Shown here: positions 1 through 8,912 of the stretch, piece after piece
Layout of the letters: every line of letters begins with the position of its first letter
Position numbering within the stretch: position 1 is the first letter of the stretch
NCBI RefSeq assembly: GCF_001553625.1
Contig: NZ_CP014230.1
Location: 1,550,001 to 1,614,000 of the forward strand
Length of the DNA: 64,000 bases
Origin: Desulfomicrobium orale DSM 12838
GTDB lineage: Bacteria > Desulfobacterota > Desulfovibrionia > Desulfovibrionales > Desulfomicrobiaceae
Reading direction: 5' to 3'
Notes under the pieces: generated by a model
Database searches by the model: none
What the model was told of the DNA's origin: nothing
Seen by the model: the letters and a program-made list of their open reading frames with translations, nothing else
Program-made: the position numbers and the translations under genes

Positions 1-296
1 CGCCAGCGGCCGACAACATGAAAATGGAACTGGGGGACCATGTTGCCGATGGCTCCCAGATTGACCTTGTGGCAGCCCAGAGAGTCCGTCAGCAGGCCGG
101 ACAGGACCATGATCCCGGCCAGCAGATCGGTCCGCGCGGGGGCCGGCAGCTCGTGCCACTGGGTCTGGCCGGTTTCGGGAACCAGGATGAACCAGCGCAC
201 ATGGGCGTCCCTGTGCAGCAGAAGCCGTATTTTCCGCCATGTGCCCAGGTCATGGCAGTCCCCGGCCAGAGTCGGATGCAAGATGAAGTCGTTCAT
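1..296 (-). CDS. HIT family protein (partial, C-terminus beyond window)
   Basis: The reading frame starts at ATG 296 (MNDFILHP) and runs off the left edge, giving 98 visible codons. The last visible residues contain QFHFHVVGR, which matches the histidine-triad nucleotide-binding motif of HIT proteins. The first His of the triad is Gln here, as in several bacterial HIT subfamilies. The family hydrolyses or transfers nucleotide phosphoanhydrides; the substrate cannot be told from sequence. The next gene is divergent and starts at 420. The C-terminus is missing, so other motifs could not be checked. Confidence 0.75.
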   Translation of the reverse strand, partial: MNDFILHPTLAGDCHDLGTWRKIRLLLHRDAHVRWFILVPETGQTQWHELPAPARTDLLAGIMVLSGLLTDSLGCHKVNLGAIGNMVPQFHFHVVGRW

Positions 297-419
297 GTCC
301 CGCACGCTACGGAAGGGCGGGCGGCCACGCAAGGGGCGCAGGGTTTCGGATTGTGAAACGCCTCCAATTTTTCCGGATTTGCTCAGACTCCAGACATCCC
401 GAAGAACCCGGACATCGCC

Positions 420-1310
420 ATGAACAGCCATCCGCCTTCCGTACGCGGCATTTTTTTCGCTCTGGGCGCAACTATCATCTGGTCGGGCAATTTCATCGTG
501 GCCCGCATCCTGAACCAGAGCGTGGAGCCCGCCACTTTGGCCCTCGCGCGCTGGACCGTGGCTTTTCTGGGACTTCTGCCCTTCGCTCTGGGCGCAGCCT
601 GGCGACGGCGCGGCCGCATCCGTCAGTTGCTGCCGGCCATGCTGCCCATGTCCATCCTCGGCGTGACCGTGTTCAACACCGTGCTCTACCTGGCGGCAAG
701 GACCAGCTCCGCCCTGAATCTGTCCCTCATCGCCACCTCCACGCCCGTCTTCATCATGCTGCTGTCCCGGGTGGTGCTGGGCGAACGCCTCGACCTCCGC
801 AAAATTCTCGGACTGTGCCTGGCTCTGGGCGGGGTGCTGTTTCTCATCACCGGCGGAGATGTTTCCCGTCTGCTGGGACTCAGCTTTTCCGCGGGCGATC
901 TGTGGATGGTTCTGGCGGCCATGACTTTTGCCGCGTACAGTGTTCTGGTGCGCAGGATGGAGCACGATCTGCCGCAGTCCGTTTTTCTTCTGGCGCTTTT
1001 CGGAACGGGCATCGTGTTTCTGATCCCCTGGGCGGGGTGGGATCTGTCCGCTCACGGAGCGCCCGAGATCACCATGGAAATGGCGGGATGCGTGCTGTAT
1101 GTGGGCCTGGGGGCGTCCCTGGCCGCGTACGGATTGTGGAACAAGGCCGTGGCCGCCATCGGCCCGTCCCTGTCCGGGCTCATCTACTATTCGCTGCCTT
1201 TGTTCAGCGGTCTGGCGGCCTGGTCGTTTCTGGGAGAACCCGTGGGGCCAACGCATCTGGTCAGCGGCTGCTGCATCCTGGGGGGCATCGTGCTGGCCAC
1301 CCGGCACTGA
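420..1310 (+). CDS. EamA/DMT-superfamily transporter
   Basis: A 296-residue polytopic inner-membrane protein. It reads as about ten hydrophobic helices arranged as two EamA repeats: the first begins at GIFFALGATIIWSGNFIVAR and the second near residue 150. EamA (drug/metabolite transporter) proteins usually export metabolites or amino acids, but the substrate cannot be inferred here. The length is typical of the family. It stands alone, 84 bases ahead of the marC-like gene on the same strand, with no clear terminator between them. Confidence 0.85.
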   Translation: MNSHPPSVRGIFFALGATIIWSGNFIVARILNQSVEPATLALARWTVAFLGLLPFALGAAWRRRGRIRQLLPAMLPMSILGVTVFNTVLYLAARTSSALNLSLIATSTPVFIMLLSRVVLGERLDLRKILGLCLALGGVLFLITGGDVSRLLGLSFSAGDLWMVLAAMTFAAYSVLVRRMEHDLPQSVFLLALFGTGIVFLIPWAGWDLSAHGAPEITMEMAGCVLYVGLGASLAAYGLWNKAVAAIGPSLSGLIYYSLPLFSGLAAWSFLGEPVGPTHLVSGCCILGGIVLATRH

Positions 1311-1393
1311 GCCTCGAAAAATCTTGCCTTTCCTGAAACGTCCACCTAAAGGGGCGCGGATCGAAATACAGGCCGCCCCAAGGGAGAAAAGAA

Positions 1394-1999
1394 ATGGATA
1401 TAGCCCTGCTCAATCTGTACGTCAGCCTGACCATAAAGCTCTTTTTTCTGGTCACGCCCTTTTTCGTGATTTCGGTCTTTCTGTCCATGACCGAACACAT
1501 GACCACGGTCGAGCAGCGCCGCGTGGCCACCCGCACGACCATTTCCGTGGCCATCATCAGTCTGGTGCTTTATTTCGCGGGAAATCCCATCTTCGCCACT
1601 CTCGGCATCACTCTGGACGGCTTTCGCATCGGAGCCGGGAGTCTGCTCTTCCTTTCGGCGGTGACCATGGTCTCGGGCAAGCGTTCCACCCAGGAAGTGC
1701 CCCCGGACGCCGATTTCGCCGTAGTTCCCCTGGCCATCCCCATTACCGTGGGACCGGCCACCATCGGCGGCCTGCTCATTCTGGGCGCGGAACTGGGCGG
1801 CATCGCGGAACGCATTGTCGGCACGGCGGCCCTGCTTTCCGCCTGCCTGAGCGTGGGCGCGCTGCTCTTTTCGGCCCGGGTGCTCAAAAAGGTTCTGGGC
1901 ACCGTGGGCCTGTCCATCATGACCAAGATCACGGGTCTGGTCCTTTCGGCCATGTCCGCCCAGATCGTCTTCACCGGCGTGAAGAATTTTCTGGGCTAG
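1394..1999 (+). CDS. MarC family integral membrane protein
   Basis: A 201-residue protein with six predicted membrane helices. It matches the MarC/UPF0056 family, including the PLAIPITVGPATIGG segment near residue 117. MarC proteins are inner-membrane proteins of unsettled function; the old link to antibiotic resistance was not upheld. A purine-rich stretch (AGGGAGAAAAGAA) precedes ATG 1394. Its stop codon overlaps by a few bases the stop of the convergent glycosyltransferase gene, so there is no room for a separate terminator between the two. Confidence 0.85.
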   Translation: MDIALLNLYVSLTIKLFFLVTPFFVISVFLSMTEHMTTVEQRRVATRTTISVAIISLVLYFAGNPIFATLGITLDGFRIGAGSLLFLSAVTMVSGKRSTQEVPPDADFAVVPLAIPITVGPATIGGLLILGAELGGIAERIVGTAALLSACLSVGALLFSARVLKKVLGTVGLSIMTKITGLVLSAMSAQIVFTGVKNFLG

Positions 2000-2994
2000 G
2001 GGCGTTCTCCAGAAGCCGCCCGACCCAGACGGCGTAACACCTGGGCCACGCGGACCGGAGAGAACCGTTCGGCAACGGCCCGGGCTTTGGCGCACATTTT
2101 CGGGTCCGGCCCCCGGCGGACAAGGCGCAGCATTTCGCGTTCCAGATGCCCCTCGTCCACGGCGGCCCAGCGCATGTCCGGCCGGAAATGCGGCAGCATG
2201 CGGGCCATGCGCTCCCCCACGGGCTCCAGTGTGAACTTGAGAGGAATGGAGTTTCCCTCGTCCATGAACTCCATGTTCCCGGACCAGCCCGTGGCCAGCA
2301 CGCAAACTCCGTGACTCATGGCCTCGCTCAGGCCAAGGCCCCAGGCTTCGCTCCGGTGCGGACTGACGTAAGCCAGCGCGCCCCGGTGCAGGGCAGCCAT
2401 GCGGCCTTCGGAAAGCTCTCCGCCGATGCTGACCACACCCGGCAGCCCGCCCAGAGGCAGTTCCGCCCGGTACTGTTTGATGACCAGCCGGAGTCCGCTG
2501 CCCGCCGCGCTACGTACGCGAGAGAAGACCCGCAGCAGCGCGCTCAGATTCTTGCGCGGGTTGACCGCGTCCATGATGGTGAAAAAATAGGGCCGGTCGA
2601 AATTTCCGGCCCAGGACAGGTCTTCGGCGGATGGCTCCACTGGTTCCACCACATGCGGCAGCACGCGGACCCGGTCATGTCCCTGCCTGAAGGCCGAAGC
2701 GGAGAAAGCCGAGGCCGTCCATATTTCTCGCACCAGCCTGAGGCCGGGAAGGTACGCCTCGGGCAGAGCTTCACTCTCCCAGACGGTGTAACCCGCCACG
2801 GGTTTTTCCCGCAAAACCGGCATGGACTCGAAAATCGCCGGCCAGAGATGCGGCTCGTCATGCAGAACAGTCAGGTCGGCGTCTTCCGGCGTGTTCGCGG
2901 TTTCGCAACCGGCCAGACTCAGACAGCGCCGGTACGCTTCCCCGGCCCGGCGGTGACTGATGTATGCCGACAGATGCCAGTAAACGCGGATCAC
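1996..2994 (-). CDS. Glycosyltransferase, family 4-like
   Basis: A 332-residue cytoplasmic protein with a C-terminal Glycos_transf_1 (GT-B fold) domain. The donor-site segment is visible as HRSEAWGLGLSEAMSHG around residue 213, followed by GWSGNMEF. The NPRKN segment near residue 145 fits the start of the C-terminal Rossmann domain. It probably transfers a sugar from a nucleotide-sugar to a polysaccharide, lipopolysaccharide or protein acceptor, but the specificity is unknown. The gene is convergent with the marC-like gene and overlaps its stop. Confidence 0.8.
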   Translation of the reverse strand: MIRVYWHLSAYISHRRAGEAYRRCLSLAGCETANTPEDADLTVLHDEPHLWPAIFESMPVLREKPVAGYTVWESEALPEAYLPGLRLVREIWTASAFSASAFRQGHDRVRVLPHVVEPVEPSAEDLSWAGNFDRPYFFTIMDAVNPRKNLSALLRVFSRVRSAAGSGLRLVIKQYRAELPLGGLPGVVSIGGELSEGRMAALHRGALAYVSPHRSEAWGLGLSEAMSHGVCVLATGWSGNMEFMDEGNSIPLKFTLEPVGERMARMLPHFRPDMRWAAVDEGHLEREMLRLVRRGPDPKMCAKARAVAERFSPVRVAQVLRRLGRAASGERP

Positions 2995-3036
2995 GGCCGG
3001 AAGCCCGCTCCGGCCGCCGGACCCGCGAACGCGCTT

Positions 3037-4023
3037 CTAGAAAAATACGTCCACATAATCCACGGCGCTGTCGCAGGGGTTGTCCATGTTCTGCATGCGC
3101 CAGTATTTTCTGCTGCCGGATATGGCAAAGACCATGTCTCCGCTGCGCACGCATTCCCGCCCATCGGCGATATGCGAAACCTTCATCACCACATCGCCGC
3201 GAAAGACGAATTCCTTTTCCCGGACTTCGATGATGACGCCCTCCATGCTGACGAAGGAGCCTTCCTCCTCCGTGCCGGGGCGGCCGTCCTGTCTGCCGGA
3301 TATATGCAGCAGACCCTCTCTGTCGGTGACGGTGGCGGAGCCGAAATAGTCCCAGCTGATCCATTGCAGGGAAAACATGTGGCGGCCCAGCAGCATGTCC
3401 GTGGCCGTCTGACTGAGTATGCGGGTTTTGGGGCCGAGGGCGTCCTGCTTCGCCTGCCCGGTGACTTCCGGGCACGAAGCGGCCTTGTCGAAGTCCTGTT
3501 CAGGAGTCGTCACATAGTCTTGACTTTCCGTTTCCGGGAGGAAATAGATATTTTGCCCGGCGCGCTTCCAGATCTCCCATATTTTCCGGCCGCTTTCGTC
3601 GAAATAGAGACGCTGTTCGATTTTTCCGTGCGTCGCGCCCTTCTCGGTATCGACGATATAGGTGAAGCGCAGCCGCCCCTCGCTGTCGTACACGTTTTCC
3701 GCGATGCTCGAAGACGAGTCCGTTGGGCTGAGGCTCTCGGTCCGGTACAGCCATGCCCGGCCCTGGTCGTCGCGGTATATGACACGCTTTACCTCGTTCA
3801 TTCCTTCGGAGCAGGACTCGAACACCCGGGTGCTGGGGCGCAGGGATTTGTCGGCCAGGATGGCTTCGTACAGATGCCGGATATCCTGTATCTCGGGATG
3901 CTTGAGCCAGTTGTCGAAAGTGATGGACTCGGTCTGGCCGCTCCAGCTTCTGGTCACGGGCGAGTCAGCCTGGGCGGGCAGGGCGGCCAGCAGGGCCAGG
4001 GCGAAAAAAAACACGGTTTTCAT
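3037..4023 (-). CDS. Secreted protein of unknown function
   Basis: A 328-residue protein with a classic signal peptide (MKTVFFFALALLAALPAQA, cleavage after ALPAQA), so it is probably periplasmic. The body is rich in short beta-strand-like segments and contains four or five cysteines (FESCSEG, SCPEV, ECVRSG, NPCDS) that could form disulfides. I recognise no domain. A GGAGG-like site precedes the start. It lies between the glycosyltransferase (same strand) and the divergent lpxK, with no functional link apparent. Confidence 0.65.
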   Translation of the reverse strand: MKTVFFFALALLAALPAQADSPVTRSWSGQTESITFDNWLKHPEIQDIRHLYEAILADKSLRPSTRVFESCSEGMNEVKRVIYRDDQGRAWLYRTESLSPTDSSSSIAENVYDSEGRLRFTYIVDTEKGATHGKIEQRLYFDESGRKIWEIWKRAGQNIYFLPETESQDYVTTPEQDFDKAASCPEVTGQAKQDALGPKTRILSQTATDMLLGRHMFSLQWISWDYFGSATVTDREGLLHISGRQDGRPGTEEEGSFVSMEGVIIEVREKEFVFRGDVVMKVSHIADGRECVRSGDMVFAISGSRKYWRMQNMDNPCDSAVDYVDVFF

Positions 4024-4318
4024 ATTTCCTCCGTTTTGCTTCCGTCTTCATTTTGTTTCGGGCGGCCGGCACGTTTTCGGGCTCCGGGCTCGCCGTACGC
4101 ATCCTGCCTGGATAATTGGATTTCGCGTATCAGGACCGCGAAAGATTGGGAAGAGTTTTCCCGCTCCGTTCACGCGGCATCCGGGAGTCGGGGATGGAAA
4201 AAGCATGGGAAATGCGTCCTGCGGGAGCTGAATTTCAAGCCCCACACCCGGGGCGATACCGCGGCGGCCTCAAGACCGGGCTTGGCATCGGCCCGGTATG
4301 GCGGTAACGTCGTAAAGC

Positions 4319-5410
4319 ATGAATCCGGAACGCGTGGCTCACTTTCAAAGCCGGTTCGAGCACCTGCTTTCACCTCTGGGACGGCTCTACGCCAGGCTCA
4401 TGCGGCTGCGCTCCGGAGCCTACACCGCCGGACGCCTGCCTTCCTGGCGGTCGCCGGTACCCTGTGTCAGCGTGGGCAACATCTCCTGGGGCGGAACGGG
4501 CAAAACCCCGGTGGTCTCCTGGCTGCTGGAGTGGGCGCGCGGCGAGAACATGAGCCCGGCCGTGCTGACCCGGGGCTACGGCGGCAGGCCTCCCAGGCAT
4601 CCCTATCCGGTGGACATGCAAAGTCCCGCCCGGGAGGCCGGAGACGAGCCGCTTCTGCTCAAGCGTATCAACCCCGAAGCCGCCATCATCGTGGATCCCG
4701 ACCGGATTCGCGGCGGCAGGCTGGCCTGTGAGAAATTCCGGACCGATCTGCTCATTCTGGATGACGGATTTCAGCATTTGCGCATGCAGCGCGACGTGAA
4801 CCTGTGCCTCTTCTCCTCCCATGATCTGGAAGCCGGATGGGACCGGGTCATCCCCGCCGGATCGTGGCGCGAAGACGCGTCGGCCCTGAGCCGCGCGGAC
4901 GCATTCCTCATCAATACCACGGCCGACGATGACGGCTGCCTGGAGATCATGGCCCACATCAAGCTGGCCGGCATGGGCAAGCCCCTGTTCTTTTTTCGGA
5001 TTTCGGCTCACGGCGTGGCCAACGCCCTGACCGGAGCGGCCATGCCGTCCCTGGAAAAAATCCGCTATCTGCTGGTCACGGGCATCGCCATTCCGGAAAA
5101 GGTGGCCCAGACCTGCCGGACGGATCTGAAAGAGCAGCCCATCCGCCATCTCATCTACCCGGACCATCACGCCTTCACCCGCAGGGACTGGGAGACCATC
5201 TCCCAGACCGCCCAGGCGAGCCGCTGCACGCACATTCTGTGCACACCCAAGGATGTGGTGAAGCTGAGTTCCTTCGCCGACGACCGGCTGTGGGTGCCGC
5301 AGCTTTCCACATCCTTTTTCACCCGAGGGCCCCAAACCTTCAATTCCTGGCTCCAGCACCGGCTGGTGCCTGAGAGTCCGCATGCCAAGCCCCAAACAGA
5401 GTCCGCGTAA
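4319..5410 (+). CDS. lpxK: Tetraacyldisaccharide 4'-kinase
   Basis: LpxK phosphorylates the 4' position of the lipid A disaccharide precursor at the inner-membrane face, the sixth step of lipid A synthesis. The 363-residue protein has the family's P-loop variant VGNISWGGTGKTP around residue 50, then TRGYGG and LILDDGFQHLRMQRD, all hallmarks of LpxK. The start shows only a weak ribosome site. The last 29 bases overlap the start of rnr, which implies translational coupling. This gene and lptD at 41-43 kb show the cell makes outer-membrane lipopolysaccharide. Confidence 0.93.
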   Translation: MNPERVAHFQSRFEHLLSPLGRLYARLMRLRSGAYTAGRLPSWRSPVPCVSVGNISWGGTGKTPVVSWLLEWARGENMSPAVLTRGYGGRPPRHPYPVDMQSPAREAGDEPLLLKRINPEAAIIVDPDRIRGGRLACEKFRTDLLILDDGFQHLRMQRDVNLCLFSSHDLEAGWDRVIPAGSWREDASALSRADAFLINTTADDDGCLEIMAHIKLAGMGKPLFFFRISAHGVANALTGAAMPSLEKIRYLLVTGIAIPEKVAQTCRTDLKEQPIRHLIYPDHHAFTRRDWETISQTAQASRCTHILCTPKDVVKLSSFADDRLWVPQLSTSFFTRGPQTFNSWLQHRLVPESPHAKPQTESA

Positions 5411-7487
5411 ATTTTCCGTCAAAGCCCTGCTGGACCTGTTGCGCGATTCCGGAAAACCCGTGGCTCCCAAGACGATTTTCGGATTCTTCGGCGCCGACGC
5501 GGCCCTGAAGAAGCGCATCAAGTCCACCCTGGCCCAGCAGCTTGAAAACGGCGGCATCGTGCGCACGGGCAAGGGCTACGGCCTGATGGAGGCTCTTCCC
5601 CGGATGTCCGGCGTGCTGGACGTGCGCCGCTCCGGCGTGGGCTATCTCATTCCCGATGACCGCAGCCGGGAGGATCTGTTCATTCATCCGCGCAATTTCG
5701 GCGGTGCCTGGCCCGGCGACAGAGTGGAGGCCGTTCTGGACGCGACCCGCAGGAGGGAAGCCACTGAAGGCCGGATAGTGGCCGTTCTGGAGCGCGCGGC
5801 CAGAACTCTGACTGTCCGCGTGGGGCGGCGCATCCGGGCCGGGCGGTATTTTTGCCAGCCCGTGGATTCGCGCATGTCCTTTGCCGCGCTGGTGGACACG
5901 ACAGCGCTTGACGCGCCCGAAAAGGGCGACATCCTGATCGTCTCGCCGGAAAAGGAGCAGGAGGCGGGAGTGTGGCTGTGCACGGCTCTGCGGCGTCTGG
6001 GCGTGGAGCGCGATCTGACCACGCAGGAGCTTCTGGTCAAGGCCGGACACGGCATTCCCGAACGCTTTCCGGAATCCGTGCTGCGCGAGGCGGACGGGCT
6101 GCCCCCTGATCCGTTGCCCGGGGAATGGCAGGGCAGAGCGGATCTGCGCGCCGTCCCGCTGGTGACCATCGATGGCGAAACGGCCAGAGATTTCGACGAC
6201 GCCGTTTATGTGGAGCAGGAGGAGAACGGTTACCGGCTGCTGGTCGCCATCGCCGATGTGGCCCATTATGTGCGCGAGGGCTCGGAACTGGACGTGGAAG
6301 CTCTGGCGCGGGGCAATTCCTGCTATTTTCCCCTTTCCGTGGAACCCATGCTGCCCGAGGCCCTGTCCAACGGCCTGTGCAGCCTGCGGCCCGGTGTGCC
6401 GCGTCTGGCCGTGGTGGCGGACATGCGCTATTCCCGCGGTGGAGAACCCGTGCAGTCCCGTTTTTATGAGGCGGTCATCTCAAGCCACGCCCGGCTGACC
6501 TACACCCAGGTTCAGGCCGCCCTCGACGGAGACGCGGCCGCCGTGCCCGGAAACCTGCTTCTGATGCTGCACGATGCCCGTGAACTGGCGGAAGCATTTC
6601 TGCGCTGCCGGATCGGGCGTGGATGCCTTGATTTCGATGTTCCTGAAATCCGCATCCGGCAGGAAGGAGGCGAAGTCCTGGTGGATACGGCCGTCCGCCT
6701 GTTCAGTCACCGCCTGATCGAGGAATTCATGATCGCCGCCAACGAGCGCGTGGCCGAGCATCTCAAGGAGCGCGGGCGGGTTTTTCCGTACCGCGTTCAT
6801 CCCCGGCCCGACGAGCGGAAGCTGGAAGCCCTCGGCCGGCTTCTGGCCGGAACCAGTCTGGCGGACAGACTGCCGCCCGTGCTGGATCAGTCCGGTTTGC
6901 AGGCTCTGAGCCGTGCGGCCAGAGGCACGGACATGGAATACGCGGTGGGCAGACTCATTCTGCGGACCATGATGCTGGCCCAGTATGCTCCGGAGAACGA
7001 CGGGCATTACGGGCTGGCCTCGGAAGCCTACTGCCATTTCACCTCGCCCATCCGGCGTTATGCGGACCTTCTGGTGCACCGCGCCCTCAAACGGATGCTG
7101 GCGGGCCAGCCGGAAGCCCGCACCCCGGAGGAACTGCAATCCGTCTGCGACAGCCTGAACACCTGTGAACGTAAAGCCATGGAGGCGGAGCGGGAAATCC
7201 AGAAGCGCGCGGCCATTCTGGCTCTGGAGAAACGGCTGGGCGAGACCATGCGCGGGGTGATCTCCGGCGTGGCGGATTTCGGCTTCTGGGTGGAACTGAC
7301 CGACATGCCTGTGGATGGACTGGTCCGTCTGGCCACTCTGGACGAATACTATTCTTTCGACCCTAAACGTCAGGAACTGCTCGGGCAGCGTACCGGCCGG
7401 GCCTTCCGTCTGGGCCTGATCGTTGATGTGACGCTCGACGCCGTGAATCTGGAGCGGGTGGAAATCAATTTTACCCTGGCCGAATAG
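5382..7487 (+). CDS. rnr: Ribonuclease R
   Basis: A 701-residue 3'-5' exoribonuclease of the RNB family that degrades structured RNA. The order is an N-terminal winged helix (about residues 10-65), cold-shock OB domains, the RNB catalytic domain, and a C-terminal S1 domain (from about residue 620, MRGVISGVADFGFWVEL). The catalytic acidic cluster is visible as ETARDFDDAVYVE near residue 265. TSPIRRYADLLVHR near residue 550 is the usual RNB signature. The basic C-terminal tail of enterobacterial RNase R is absent. The start overlaps lpxK; tatD follows after 25 bases. Confidence 0.93.
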   Translation: MPSPKQSPRKFSVKALLDLLRDSGKPVAPKTIFGFFGADAALKKRIKSTLAQQLENGGIVRTGKGYGLMEALPRMSGVLDVRRSGVGYLIPDDRSREDLFIHPRNFGGAWPGDRVEAVLDATRRREATEGRIVAVLERAARTLTVRVGRRIRAGRYFCQPVDSRMSFAALVDTTALDAPEKGDILIVSPEKEQEAGVWLCTALRRLGVERDLTTQELLVKAGHGIPERFPESVLREADGLPPDPLPGEWQGRADLRAVPLVTIDGETARDFDDAVYVEQEENGYRLLVAIADVAHYVREGSELDVEALARGNSCYFPLSVEPMLPEALSNGLCSLRPGVPRLAVVADMRYSRGGEPVQSRFYEAVISSHARLTYTQVQAALDGDAAAVPGNLLLMLHDARELAEAFLRCRIGRGCLDFDVPEIRIRQEGGEVLVDTAVRLFSHRLIEEFMIAANERVAEHLKERGRVFPYRVHPRPDERKLEALGRLLAGTSLADRLPPVLDQSGLQALSRAARGTDMEYAVGRLILRTMMLAQYAPENDGHYGLASEAYCHFTSPIRRYADLLVHRALKRMLAGQPEARTPEELQSVCDSLNTCERKAMEAEREIQKRAAILALEKRLGETMRGVISGVADFGFWVELTDMPVDGLVRLATLDEYYSFDPKRQELLGQRTGRAFRLGLIVDVTLDAVNLERVEINFTLAE

Positions 7488-7512
7488 CCCGGCCGTATTT
7501 CCTGGAGCCGCC

Positions 7513-8334
7513 ATGAGCAGGAAAAAAGTCCGGGAACTGCCCGAATCCCTCGATCTGCCGTGCACGGGCGCGGACAGTCACGCCCATCTGGACGGCCGCG
7601 ATTTTGATCCGCAGGAGGTCCTGGCCAGAGCCCGGACCTGCGGGGTGCGCACGGTGGGCAATGTTTTTCTGGGACCCGCGGCATACCATGCTTCCCGCGC
7701 CGTGTTCGAGGCGGACCGGGATGTCTTTTTTCTGCTGGGCGTACACCCTCACGAAGCTTCATCCATGACTGGCACGGATCTGGAGACCATGCGCCGGGCC
7801 TTCAGGACGGATGCGCGGCTTAAGGCCGTGGGCGAGATCGGGCTCGACTATTTTTACGATTTTTCGCCCCGCGCCGCCCAGCGGGAGTGGTTCCGGCGGC
7901 AGCTGGATCTGGCTCTGGAGCTGGGCCAGCGGGTGGTCATCCACTGTCGCGACGCCGAGGAGGACTGTCTGGCCATTCTGGATGAAGCGGGCTTCGCCGG
8001 GCGGCCGCTTCTGTGGCATTGCTTCGGGCTTAGCTCCGACTGGGCGAAGGAGTTTCTGGACCGGGGCTGGCATCTGTCCGTGCCCGGCACTGTGACCTAC
8101 TCCAAAAACGAAGCCCTGCGCGAGGCCGTGAAAATCATTCCGGCAGGACGTCTGCTGCTGGAAACCGACGCCCCTTTCCTTGCACCGGAACCATACCGGG
8201 GCAAACGGAACGAACCGGCCCTGATCGGGTTCACGGCCAGAACCGTGGCCGGGCTGCGCGGCGAGGATCTGCGTGTCCTGTGGACCCGGTGCGGAGACGT
8301 GACCCGGCGTTTTTTTGGTCTGGAAGATGTCTGA
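7513..8334 (+). CDS. TatD family metal-dependent hydrolase
   Basis: A 273-residue TIM-barrel hydrolase. The metal ligands are in place: DSHAHLD near residue 20, GVHPHEA, GEIGLDYFYD, HCRDAEED, HCFG, and LETDAPFLAPEPYRGKRNEP near the end. TatD-type enzymes act as 3'-5' DNA exonucleases or D-aminoacyl-tRNA deacylase-like hydrolases; the exact substrate is not resolved. GGAGCC precedes the start. It is the last gene of the lpxK-rnr-tatD run. Confidence 0.88.
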   Translation: MSRKKVRELPESLDLPCTGADSHAHLDGRDFDPQEVLARARTCGVRTVGNVFLGPAAYHASRAVFEADRDVFFLLGVHPHEASSMTGTDLETMRRAFRTDARLKAVGEIGLDYFYDFSPRAAQREWFRRQLDLALELGQRVVIHCRDAEEDCLAILDEAGFAGRPLLWHCFGLSSDWAKEFLDRGWHLSVPGTVTYSKNEALREAVKIIPAGRLLLETDAPFLAPEPYRGKRNEPALIGFTARTVAGLRGEDLRVLWTRCGDVTRRFFGLEDV

Positions 8335-8489
8335 AGACCATTCACAGGGCCTGGTTCTTCTACTTTGGCGTACGTCGGGCCAAAGGTGCCAGAATCCGAG
8401 GCGCCAGAGGCAAGCCATCGTATTCGGCCTCGTTAAACATAATGGCCGTGTCCATACCGATTTCTGATAGCCGGTGTTGCCTGCTCAAG

Positions 8490-8524
8490 AAAAATCCCCG
8501 GCGGCTCGGGAGCTTCCGGGGATT
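8490..8524 (-). terminator. Rho-independent terminator of the small secreted-protein gene
   Basis: A 9-bp perfect stem (AATCCCCGG at 8493-8501 with CCGGGGATT at 8516-8524) with a further short inner GCTC/GAGC pairing. Read leftward it is followed by a T run (complement of A 8490-8494). It lies 28 bases past the stop of the leftward gene at 8553. Confidence 0.8.
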
Positions 8525-8552
8525 ATGTGACCCAAATCTTTCCTGTCTGCGC

Positions 8553-8810
8553 TTACTTGCAGGAACACGAACCACCCACGCCGCCGATGCTGGCTGCGTA
8601 CTTGTCCGCATCCGTCTTGTAGGCGAATCCTTTGAGCAGGCAGACATTTCCGCCTCGTGCGGATTTCATCTGATCCAGCGGACGCATGTCCACTTCCACT
8701 TTGCCGTTGGCACAGTACACGCCGTAGGCGTATTTGTCCGCGGCGGCCTGTGTGAACAGAGTGAGGGTCAGCAAAGCCGTTGCGGCGCATAGGGCGATAA
8801 CACCTTTCAT
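8553..8810 (-). CDS. Small secreted cysteine-containing protein
   Basis: An 85-residue protein with a signal peptide (cleavage near TQAAA/DKYAYG), leaving a mature protein of about 60 residues. It contains four cysteines, two of them in a CSC motif next to the C-terminus. Such small periplasmic proteins could bind metal or form a disulfide, but no family is recognised. The ribosome site AGGAG sits six bases before the ATG. It is a single gene with its own strong terminator. Confidence 0.65.
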   Translation of the reverse strand: MKGVIALCAATALLTLTLFTQAAADKYAYGVYCANGKVEVDMRPLDQMKSARGGNVCLLKGFAYKTDADKYAASIGGVGGSCSCK

Positions 8811-8912
8811 GTGATCTCCTGTGTTGTTTGGTGTTGCGTCATACGAAACTTTTTATACTTTATCCGCCTACCGGCTCTCGCGCAACAGGCTTTTCCGCTT
8901 CGCCGCATCTCC

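Noticed and set aside
2146-4731. An 861-codon plus-strand open frame across the glycosyltransferase and secreted-protein genes
   Set aside because: It runs antisense through two better-supported genes and into lpxK; its composition is that of a GC-rich shadow frame.
8360-8490. A possible short minus-strand frame beyond the small secreted-protein gene
   Set aside because: It crosses that gene's terminator and has no ribosome site or recognisable protein.
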